DNA of 64,000 bases from NCBI GenBank assembly GCA_013298025.1, contig JAAFJE010000007.1, positions 156,719 to 220,718 on the forward strand, written 5' to 3'. The notes under the pieces were generated by a model. That model searched no databases. It was not told the DNA's origin and worked only from the letters and a program-made list of their open reading frames with translations. Source of the stretch: Cytophagales bacterium. Lineage in GTDB: Bacteria; Bacteroidota; Bacteroidia; Cytophagales; Spirosomataceae. Of the stretch, positions 46,897-54,487 are shown piece after piece (positions within the stretch are counted from its first letter, which is position 1; the number at the start of each line of letters is the position of its first letter). The position numbers and the translations under genes were made by a program.

Positions 46897-47451
46897 ATGA
46901 AAAAAAACGTATTTTTTGCCTGCTTGCTCATGCTCATAAGCACGTTTGTACAGGCACAAAAATTTAGAGGACTCGATAAAAGTCCGATGGACATGGCGTA
47001 TTGTCCCGACAACTTTGCCCACGACCGTAAGGCTGGCGACAAAGCTTTTGTTCGGGTAACTTACTCTCGTCCGGCCAAGAAAGAAAGAAGCATTTTTGGC
47101 ACGACTGTTCCATTCAAAAAAGTTTGGCGTGTAGGAGCAAATGAATCGACCGTGGTAAAATTTTACCAAGACGTACAAATCGAAGGGAAAACCATCAAAG
47201 CAGGAGAATATTCTTTGTTTATGATTCCTGACGAACAAACGTGGACAATCATTTTAAATACCGACTTAGACGTATGGGGAGCGTTTAGTTACGATGCGTC
47301 GAAAGATGTGCTACAAGTAAAGGTAACGCCTAAAACAACCGAAAGCCCCATCGAAAACCTTTCGATACAATTTACGCCCATAAACAACAAGCAAACTACC
47401 CTGCAAATGGCATGGGATAGCACTTTGATTGAAATACCGATTCAGTTTTAA
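46897..47451 (+). CDS. DUF2911 secreted protein (paralogue)
   Basis: 184 aa with signal peptide MKKNVFFACLLMLISTFVQAQ. The DUF2911 core shows VTYSRPAKKERSIFG, FKKVWRVGANESTVVKF and IKAGEYSLFMIPDEQTWTIILN, aligned with the protein at 28773. It has an added N-terminal stretch (LDKSPMDMAYCPDNFAHDRK). Function unknown. The GH97 gene starts about 150 bp downstream. Confidence 0.9.
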   Translation: MKKNVFFACLLMLISTFVQAQKFRGLDKSPMDMAYCPDNFAHDRKAGDKAFVRVTYSRPAKKERSIFGTTVPFKKVWRVGANESTVVKFYQDVQIEGKTIKAGEYSLFMIPDEQTWTIILNTDLDVWGAFSYDASKDVLQVKVTPKTTESPIENLSIQFTPINNKQTTLQMAWDSTLIEIPIQF

Positions 47452-47599
47452 TGGAGTAATTGAATAAGTTATGAATGAGTAAAGGTAGCGTTAGTGCGTT
47501 ATAAATAAGGCAGTTAAATGCTTTTATGACTTATTAAAATTACGCAATTGCTCATTCACAACGTTCTCATTCAATAACTCACAATTCAATAACATCATT

Positions 47600-49537
47600 A
47601 TGAAAAAAATGCTTACCCTTGTGGCGGTATTGCTGTCTTGTGCGGCTTTTGCCCAAGAAAAATTGACCGTTGCCAGTCCCGATAAACAATTAAAAGTAGA
47701 AATTAGCCTACAGCATGGCAAGCCTAGCTATACAGTGAATTACCAAGGCATACAGGTTTTAGAAAACTCTCCTTTGGGTTTAGTAACCACCGCTGGCGAT
47801 TTCAGCCAGTCGCTTACCTTGGTCAAACAAGAAAGCCATAGCATCGACAAAACCTATACCCAAAGCCGAATTAAGAAATCGGAAATTCATTACGTAGCCA
47901 ACCAGCTTATTTGCACTTTTGCCAATGCAGAAAAAAAAGAAGTACAACTGACATTCAACGTAAGCAACAACGACATTGCTTTTCGTTATGGCTTATTTCA
48001 ATACAAGCAAACTGCTAGTTGCATTGTTGAAAAAGAGCTTACAGGCTTTCATTTTCCTGCCCAAACCACCACTTTTTTGAGTCCACAAGCCCCTGCTTCG
48101 AGCGGTTGGATGCGTACCAAACCAAGCTATGAAGAAGAATACCAAGCCGAAGCACCGCTCAATCAAGCCTCAAAATACCGTTTGGGCTATACTTTTCCAG
48201 CCTTGTTTCACGTAGGAAAAGACGCTTGGGCTTTAGTTTCTGAAACTGGCGTAACAGGAGCGTATTGTGGTTCTCGTTTGAGCGAATCGCAAGAAGGTAC
48301 GTTTAGCATAGCTTTTCCAGAAAAAGGTGAAAACAACGGTCACGGCACAGCCGAACCGGGCTTGGCATTGCCCGACAACACCCCTTGGCGTACCATTACG
48401 GTAGGTACAAGCCTCAAACCCATCGTAGAAACAACCGTTCCTTTCGATGTGGTAGAGCCTTTGTATGCCCCTTCGCAGGTATATAAACCCGGAAGAGCTA
48501 CGTGGAGTTGGATTATGTGGCAAGACGAAAGTATGAATTACAACGACCAAGTGGCTTTTATTGATTTAGCTGCCAAAATGGGCTACGAATACATTTTGAT
48601 TGATGCCCTTTGGGATAAAAACTTAGGCTACGAACGTCTTGCGAGTTTGATTAAATATGCACAGTCGAAAAAAGTAGATGTGTTTTTGTGGTACAATTCA
48701 AACGGCTTTTGGAACGATGCCCCCCAAGGAGCAAAACAATGTATGAATAACCCGATTGCTCGCAAAAAAGAAATGAAATGGTTGAAAGAACAAGGCGTGA
48801 AAGGACTCAAAGTTGACTTTTTTGGAGGCGACAAACAAGAAACCATCCAATTGTACGAAGCCATTTTGAGCGATGCCAACGACTACGGCTTAATGATTAT
48901 TTTTCATGGCTGTACGCTTCCTAGAGGTTGGGAACGGCTCTATCCAAATTATGTGAGTAGCGAGGCAGTACTGGCTTCTGAAAATCTCATTTTTAATCAA
49001 CATTTCGATGATAATGAAGCATTTAACGCTTGCTTGCATCCATTTATCCGCAATACGGTAGGAAGCATGGATTTTGGCGGTACGTTGTTGAACAAACGCC
49101 TGAATCGCAACAACAACGGAGGCAATGTGCGTAAAACTACCGATATTTTTCAGTTGGCAACAGCGGTATTATTCCAGACTACCGTACAAAATTTTGCTAT
49201 TACGCCCAATAACCTAACAGATGTACCAAGTTTTGAAATAGACTTCATGAAACAAGTGCCAACTACTTGGGACGAAACCGTTTTTGTAGAAGGTTATCCG
49301 GGCAAATATTGTGTATTGGCCCGTCGGCATGGCACACAATGGTATTTGGTAGGTGTAAATGCAGGCAAAACGCCACTCCAAATCAAATTGAATTTACCGA
49401 TGTTTGCAGGAAAAACCGTAAACGAATACATCGACGACGACAAGAAGAATCCATTGATGCGTAGCGTTCAAGTGAAAAATACGGGAGAAACAACCGTAAC
49501 CATCCAGCCAGAAGGCGGCTTTATGTGGGTGAAATAA
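47600..49537 (+). CDS. Glycoside hydrolase family 97
   Basis: 645 aa with signal peptide MKKMLTLVAVLLSCAAFAQ. An N-terminal beta-sandwich (about 25-270) is followed by a TIM barrel (about 285-560) and a C-terminal beta domain. GVKGLKVDFFGGDKQ carries an Asp at the position used as nucleophile in retaining GH97 enzymes such as the Bacteroides alpha-galactosidase BtGH97b. Inverting SusB-type glucosidases lack it. SSEAVLASEN supplies a likely acid/base Glu. I infer a retaining alpha-galactosidase or related activity in the periplasm. No SusCD pair is nearby. Confidence 0.9.
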   Translation: MKKMLTLVAVLLSCAAFAQEKLTVASPDKQLKVEISLQHGKPSYTVNYQGIQVLENSPLGLVTTAGDFSQSLTLVKQESHSIDKTYTQSRIKKSEIHYVANQLICTFANAEKKEVQLTFNVSNNDIAFRYGLFQYKQTASCIVEKELTGFHFPAQTTTFLSPQAPASSGWMRTKPSYEEEYQAEAPLNQASKYRLGYTFPALFHVGKDAWALVSETGVTGAYCGSRLSESQEGTFSIAFPEKGENNGHGTAEPGLALPDNTPWRTITVGTSLKPIVETTVPFDVVEPLYAPSQVYKPGRATWSWIMWQDESMNYNDQVAFIDLAAKMGYEYILIDALWDKNLGYERLASLIKYAQSKKVDVFLWYNSNGFWNDAPQGAKQCMNNPIARKKEMKWLKEQGVKGLKVDFFGGDKQETIQLYEAILSDANDYGLMIIFHGCTLPRGWERLYPNYVSSEAVLASENLIFNQHFDDNEAFNACLHPFIRNTVGSMDFGGTLLNKRLNRNNNGGNVRKTTDIFQLATAVLFQTTVQNFAITPNNLTDVPSFEIDFMKQVPTTWDETVFVEGYPGKYCVLARRHGTQWYLVGVNAGKTPLQIKLNLPMFAGKTVNEYIDDDKKNPLMRSVQVKNTGETTVTIQPEGGFMWVK

Positions 49538-49542
49538 ACAAC

Positions 49543-49599
49543 AAATCAGCGTTTACAACGTATGTCAAAATATTAGACGGAAGTTGTAAACGCTGATTT
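49543..49599 (+). terminator. Long hairpin after the GH97 gene
   Basis: 17-bp perfect stem AAATCAGCGTTTACAAC at 49543-49559 with 49583-49599, 23-nt loop. It starts 5 nt past the stop codon. The U-run is short. Confidence 0.65.
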
Positions 49600-49669
49600 C
49601 AACCCAATAAGGAATTTTTGAAGCTCTCACTTATCAATGCTTTATTACATTGCCTGCACACAAGTTTTG

Positions 49670-49852
49670 CTATTTATTTTTTGTGTATTCTGAATCATCC
49701 TTTTTTTTCAGTCTTTTGGCATCTTTCAGACTTTTATTTAACATCCATTCTATTTGCCCGTTCACACTCCGAAATTCATCGGCAGCCCATTTTTCAATTG
49801 CCTTCATCATGTCGGCATCAATACGTAGAGCAAAGGATTTTTTTTCAGCCAT
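49670..49852 (-). CDS. Arc-type ribbon-helix-helix protein
   Basis: 60 aa. KKSFALRIDADMMKAIEKWAADE and then NGQIEWMLNKSLKDA fit the Arc/MetJ ribbon-helix-helix fold: a short beta strand for DNA contact and two helices. A Lys-rich tail follows. It starts 3 nt after the stop of the SPFH gene, so the two form one transcript. It could repress its own operon or act as an antitoxin-like partner. No toxin gene is visible. Confidence 0.85.
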   Translation of the reverse strand: MAEKKSFALRIDADMMKAIEKWAADEFRSVNGQIEWMLNKSLKDAKRLKKKDDSEYTKNK

Positions 49853-49855
49853 AAT

Positions 49856-50710
49856 CTATTGATTTAAAGTACCAGTATTAATCACTGGCTTTGTTTCGCT
49901 ATCTCCACAGAGTACAACCATTAGGTTACTCACCATTGTTGCTTTTTTATCTTCATCAAAGGTAATAATGTTTTTTGAGTCTAATAAACTTAAAGCACTT
50001 TCTACCATGCCAACAGCCCCTTCAACAATTTTATGACGAGCCGCCACAACGGCAGAAGCCTGCTGTCTTCTAAGCATCGAATGAGCAATTTCAGGGGCGT
50101 AAGCCAAATAACCAATTCTTGACTCAATTACTTTGATTCCTGCAATTTCCAAGCGTTCGCTTACTTCATTTTCAAGGGCAGTATTAATGTCATCGAAATT
50201 TGTACTGAGCGTAACAGTTGCTTTTTCATCTTCAAAATGGTCGTAAGGAAATGAGCCTGCCAGCTTACGAACCGCAGAATCCGTTTGAATTCTGATAAAA
50301 CTTTCATAATTATCTACTTCAAACAAAGGCTTAAAGGTATCTTCTACTTTCCAAACCAGAATAACACTTATCAGAATGGGATTTCCCATTTTATCATTTA
50401 CTTTGATTTTCTCACTTTCAAAGTTGCGGGCTTTCATCGAAAGTGTGATTCTACTAAAAAATGGATTGACCCAAAACAATCCGTTTTGTTTGATAGTGCC
50501 TTTATAGTCACCAAAAAGTAAAAGTACTTTCGCCGAATTTGGACTAATAATAATAAAGCCTTTTAGAATCAAAGAAGAAAGTATGATTGCTAAAATAGCA
50601 TCAAAAGGGTGTCCTTCAACAATGCCAAAAATCAAAAAAGCTAAACTAAGTAACAAGGTAATAATGGCAAAATATCCATTGAATGGAATAAGGTTTTTTT
50701 CGGTTTTCAT
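49856..50710 (-). CDS. SPFH/Band 7 domain membrane protein
   Basis: 284 aa from MKTEKNLIPFNGYFAII (ATG at 50710-50708); an upper Met 18 codons before is less likely. Two hydrophobic segments (residues about 12-55) anchor the protein. An SPFH domain follows (SPNSAKVLLLFGDYKGTIKQNGLFWVNPF, ILISVILVWKVEDT, ALENEVSERLEIAGIKVIESRI). The C-terminal helix region is shorter than in flotillins. SPFH proteins form membrane-bound rings that scaffold proteases or other partners. Here the partner gene encodes a small Arc-type DNA-binding protein. Confidence 0.92.
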   Translation of the reverse strand: MKTEKNLIPFNGYFAIITLLLSLAFLIFGIVEGHPFDAILAIILSSLILKGFIIISPNSAKVLLLFGDYKGTIKQNGLFWVNPFFSRITLSMKARNFESEKIKVNDKMGNPILISVILVWKVEDTFKPLFEVDNYESFIRIQTDSAVRKLAGSFPYDHFEDEKATVTLSTNFDDINTALENEVSERLEIAGIKVIESRIGYLAYAPEIAHSMLRRQQASAVVAARHKIVEGAVGMVESALSLLDSKNIITFDEDKKATMVSNLMVVLCGDSETKPVINTGTLNQ

Positions 50711-50923
50711 AGATTGATTATTTGATATTAAAATGATATTACAATAGTAGCATATTGACTTCAATTAATCATTCTTTTAAAAGGATAATTTTGATGAATG
50801 GTCGGAATTAAGGATTAGAGTAAATCCATAAAAAAACACTCGAAGTAGCATCGTTCGAGTGTTCAATACATTTTAACAAAACAACAAGCCCAGAGAAAAT
50901 ACCATAGTGACATAGGCACGAAC

Positions 50924-51622
50924 TCAGTACGTTCCTGCTACTTCATTTTTAATTTTTTCTAATAAAGCTTGGCTCGGTACGATAAAGATTTCGGCTCTTC
51001 GGTTGAGTCTTCTTCCCTCCATCGTTGTATTATCGCCAATGGGCGAGCGTTTGCCAAACCAAGCCGCTTTGAGGCGGTCGGGGTTTACGCCGTTTAATAC
51101 CAACAAGTTGGCAATTTGTGCCGAACGCCTATAAGTAAGCCCATCGTTGAAGCGGTCGGAGCCTGTGTTATCGTTATAATTTTCGATAATCACAGAGGTA
51201 AGCGGATATTCGTTGAGAATACTGGCTAGGCTCTTGAGGTTCATTTTGGCAAAATCCGAAGGAATTTCGGTAGCACCAATAAAATAAGAATCGGCATCAC
51301 ACCGAATGTGAATCAATTTATCTTGCGTATGATTTACTTCGCTGATACGAATTTGCTTCTTTAAGGCTACAAACTGGTTGTCGAAATACAACGTAGCCTT
51401 TTCCTCCGCAGTCATGGGCTTGGTAATGGTTACGGCATTTCGTTGATTGGTATAGGTTTGTGGACTATCGTTGCGATTTTTCACAGCCGTAGGGGCCTCG
51501 TCCACCACAGGTGCTTTACTAAAAGTACCTCTAACCAACTGGCAACCCTGTATCAGCACTGATGCCGATAGCAGAATACCAACCGATAAAGGAGCGAGGT
51601 GTTGCTGATGGTCAAATTTCAT
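50924..51622 (-). CDS. OmpA family lipoprotein
   Basis: 232 aa. The lipobox is LLSASVLIQGCQL near residue 27. A linker leads to an OmpA-like peptidoglycan-binding domain at about 115-220 with SVIIENYNDNTGSDRFNDGLTYRRSAQIANLLVLNG and EGRRLNRRAEIFI. It should tie the outer membrane to peptidoglycan. It stands alone on the minus strand. Confidence 0.88.
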   Translation of the reverse strand: MKFDHQQHLAPLSVGILLSASVLIQGCQLVRGTFSKAPVVDEAPTAVKNRNDSPQTYTNQRNAVTITKPMTAEEKATLYFDNQFVALKKQIRISEVNHTQDKLIHIRCDADSYFIGATEIPSDFAKMNLKSLASILNEYPLTSVIIENYNDNTGSDRFNDGLTYRRSAQIANLLVLNGVNPDRLKAAWFGKRSPIGDNTTMEGRRLNRRAEIFIVPSQALLEKIKNEVAGTY

Positions 51623-51785
51623 GACAGTTTGTGTTTTATTTTTGTCTTAAATATAAAATTTCAGTAATTTGGCTGAAACTTTGACAATCACAAAGTTATA
51701 AAACAATTCTAAAGTTAGTCTATCATACGCATTCTTTTTCAGGTAACTAACTACTTACTAAAACTTATTCTTTCAACAAGAGCTC

Positions 51786-53132
51786 ATGAAAAAGCGATTT
51801 TTCCAGTCTTTAGTATGTTTTCTGGTGTGTTGTTCTGCTGTTTATGCCCAACAGCCAACCCCTGCACCACTCACGTTCCAGGAGTTAATGGATTTAGGTG
51901 TTGTGCAAAGCAGGCAAGGCAACTACCCAGCAGCCCAAGGTTATTTTACGCAAGCCCTTCAAATTCAACCCGATAATGCCGTAGCCTACTACAGCAGAGG
52001 CGTTACGAAGTCGAACCTCAAAGACAACCGTGGTGCTATCAACGATTTCGACAGAGCCATTGAACTCAACCCTCGCTATTCCGATGCTTATATTGGTAGA
52101 GGCACTAGCAAAGCACGTCAAGACGACCATAAAGGTGCTTTGCAAGACTACAACCGTGGCATCGACCTCAACCCTGCCGATGCGAATGCCTATTTTAGCC
52201 GTGGCTATAGCAAAGCCAAACTTGAAAATTATAGAGGAGCTTTATCAGATTATAATAAATCTATCGACCTTACTCCCGACAACGCCTTGGCGTATGCCGC
52301 CCGTGGTTCGGTGAAGCAAAAACTCGACGACTATAAAAGTAGCTTAGACGACTTTTCAAAAGCCATCGAATTAAGTCCGAAAAGAGCCGCTTCTTACGCT
52401 GGTAGAGCGTATAGCAAACTGAAGCTCAACGACATCAAAGGCTCAATTACAGATTATAGCAAAGCTTTAGAAATCAACCCTGACGATGCTGAATCGCTTT
52501 ATTTCAGAGGCTTATGCAAAAGTTTGATTGAAGATTTTGCTGGGGCTCAAATCGACTTCGACCGTGCTATTGCCCAAGACCCCGAAAATGCAGCGGCGTA
52601 TTATGGTCGTGGATTTACCAAAAATCGTTTGGGTGGTACCAAAGATGCCATCGAAGACTTCAATAAGGCTGTTTCTATCGGTAACATCGAAAATAAGAAA
52701 GTAGTATTTATGGGCCCAATCACCAAGCAAGTATTAGACGAGCTAAGAAATGGGGTTTCTGAAAAATTGAAAATGGTAGAAATGTCGGCCGAACGCTCGG
52801 AGGTGTATTTCAACCGTGGGTTGGCAAAGGCTAAAATTGGCGATACCAAATCGGCCATTGAAGATTACAACAAAGCCATTGCTTTAAACCCTACTTTTGC
52901 CGAAGCTTATTTTACAAGAGGCATGGTGAAATCACAATTGGGCGACCAGCGTTCTGCTATTCAGGATTGTACCAACGCTATCAAACTCAATCAGACTTAT
53001 GCCGAAGCCTATTATATTCGTGGCATCATTCGTCATGCCCTCGGCGATTCTGATGGCTGCAACGACCTCAGCAAAGCAGGCGAATTAGGCTATACGCCAG
53101 CATATTCGGTTATTAGAGATTATTGCAACTAG
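51786..53132 (+). CDS. Secreted tetratricopeptide repeat protein
   Basis: 448 aa with signal peptide MKKRFFQSLVCFLVCCSAVYAQ. About eleven 34-residue TPR units follow, of the form AYYSRGVTKSNLKDNRGAINDF. A 40-residue insert near 300-335 (GNIENKKVVFMGPITKQVL) breaks the run. TPR arrays bind peptides or proteins; the partner is unknown. A terminator follows. Confidence 0.92.
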   Translation: MKKRFFQSLVCFLVCCSAVYAQQPTPAPLTFQELMDLGVVQSRQGNYPAAQGYFTQALQIQPDNAVAYYSRGVTKSNLKDNRGAINDFDRAIELNPRYSDAYIGRGTSKARQDDHKGALQDYNRGIDLNPADANAYFSRGYSKAKLENYRGALSDYNKSIDLTPDNALAYAARGSVKQKLDDYKSSLDDFSKAIELSPKRAASYAGRAYSKLKLNDIKGSITDYSKALEINPDDAESLYFRGLCKSLIEDFAGAQIDFDRAIAQDPENAAAYYGRGFTKNRLGGTKDAIEDFNKAVSIGNIENKKVVFMGPITKQVLDELRNGVSEKLKMVEMSAERSEVYFNRGLAKAKIGDTKSAIEDYNKAIALNPTFAEAYFTRGMVKSQLGDQRSAIQDCTNAIKLNQTYAEAYYIRGIIRHALGDSDGCNDLSKAGELGYTPAYSVIRDYCN

Positions 53133-53154
53133 GCATTCCACTTTCTATCAAAAC

Positions 53155-53197
53155 AAAGGCACAAAAGGGTTTTTAACCAACCTTTTTGTGCCTTTTT
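53155..53197 (+). terminator. Hairpin terminator of the TPR gene
   Basis: AAAGGCACAAAAGG at 53155-53168 pairs with CCTTTTTGTGCCTTT at 53181-53195 (one bulged T) and runs into T5. Confidence 0.85.
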
Positions 53198-53279
53198 GCT
53201 GTGCAGTAGAGGCTTTATGCTACTTCTAAATATGAGTTTAAGGATATATACTAAAGTTAATTCCTGAAACTCATTTTTT

Positions 53280-54431
53280 TTATCGCCAAATGGTTACTTT
53301 GAACTCATATTTCAGTAAGTTATTTTCAAAATCAATTTTAGCATACTTCGATAAGGCTCTTAAAATTCCTGAGCCGACTCCTCTATAAGGCATCAAACGA
53401 CTTGCATAACGCAATAAAATGGGATTACGTGCCACTGAAATGCCCAAACGAATATTTTCCTCATTCAAATGATTAGGTAAAACGCCCGGACTAATCAATT
53501 CAATTCTATCAGTAAAAATAAAAAGTTTAATGGCTGAATTAATACTATAATCACGATGCACCAAGGCATTTACGAGCAATTCTTCAAATACTTCAACGGG
53601 AATCTCTAATGTTCCCAATGAGTTAAAACCCTTGGAAGCCTGTGTTTTCAGTAAATTCTGTTGAATAAATTGTAATCCTTTTTCAAATTGTTCTGGTAAA
53701 GTTCCTTCAATGTCCTCACTCGAAATATAACGTGTATCTGTCACATCATTTCCATAAAAACTAATGGCTTTGATGACATTTAAAGGACGCAAACGCTGAG
53801 GATTTTTAGCAAAAAAACTTAATCCGACTAAATTTAGCACATTGTTTTCTGCAACTTTTATGTTGTTAAGCAATTGAGTGGCAGATAAATGATATTTGCT
53901 CAAATAAGTTTCAAAATCATCTCGATATTCATTACTGAAATATTCAAAAAAGGCTAACCAATTAATATCACCCTCAATATCTGAATCATAAATGGCAATC
54001 TCTTCATACAAAGGGACTTTCCTAAGCGTCATTCTTTGTAACTCTTCTGGAGATAAAACCCTTTTTACTGCTCCAGACTTTGTTAAATATTCTCCTTGTT
54101 TGGTATGATAAGGTTTGCGTACTCCTTCTGCTATATGAATCACAATCAAACGCTTATCATCAATTATTACATTTTCGGTCAGAACATTAATAGGAGGAAC
54201 AACACCATCATTCGATGCAGTTGCGATATATCCCTCAAGATTTCTCAAATCTTTTTGTTCGATGCCAACAATTGCCGAAGTTTTATCATTTACCCCAATG
54301 ATAATCATGCCTCCTAAAGCATTAGAAAAAGCCGTAAATTCTTTGGCAAGCTGTTCTGCACTATGTATTTTTTCTTTGAATTGAGTTTTTGAATCTTCTC
54401 CTAACGCAATTCTTTGTTTAATGTCTATCAT
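53280..54431 (-). CDS. AlbA_2/RecG-like ATP-binding protein
   Basis: 383 aa. The N-terminal AlbA_2 (Schlafen-like) domain at about 8-120 shows GEDSKTQFKEKI, AFSNALGGMIIIGVNDK and EGVRKPYHTKQGEYL. The C-terminal HATPase_c_4-type part at about 280-370 shows LVNALVHRDYSINSAIKLFIF, IELISPGVLP and GVGSGILRALSKY. Members are annotated as transcriptional regulators or RecG-like helicases; function is unproven. The gene follows the Roco gene by 56 nt on the same strand, so co-transcription is likely. Confidence 0.88.
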   Translation of the reverse strand: MIDIKQRIALGEDSKTQFKEKIHSAEQLAKEFTAFSNALGGMIIIGVNDKTSAIVGIEQKDLRNLEGYIATASNDGVVPPINVLTENVIIDDKRLIVIHIAEGVRKPYHTKQGEYLTKSGAVKRVLSPEELQRMTLRKVPLYEEIAIYDSDIEGDINWLAFFEYFSNEYRDDFETYLSKYHLSATQLLNNIKVAENNVLNLVGLSFFAKNPQRLRPLNVIKAISFYGNDVTDTRYISSEDIEGTLPEQFEKGLQFIQQNLLKTQASKGFNSLGTLEIPVEVFEELLVNALVHRDYSINSAIKLFIFTDRIELISPGVLPNHLNEENIRLGISVARNPILLRYASRLMPYRGVGSGILRALSKYAKIDFENNLLKYEFKVTIWR

Positions 54432-54487
54432 ACCTGTAAGAAACTATTGTAAAGTATCAAATAACCACTTCTTTTCTTGTTTGACGT

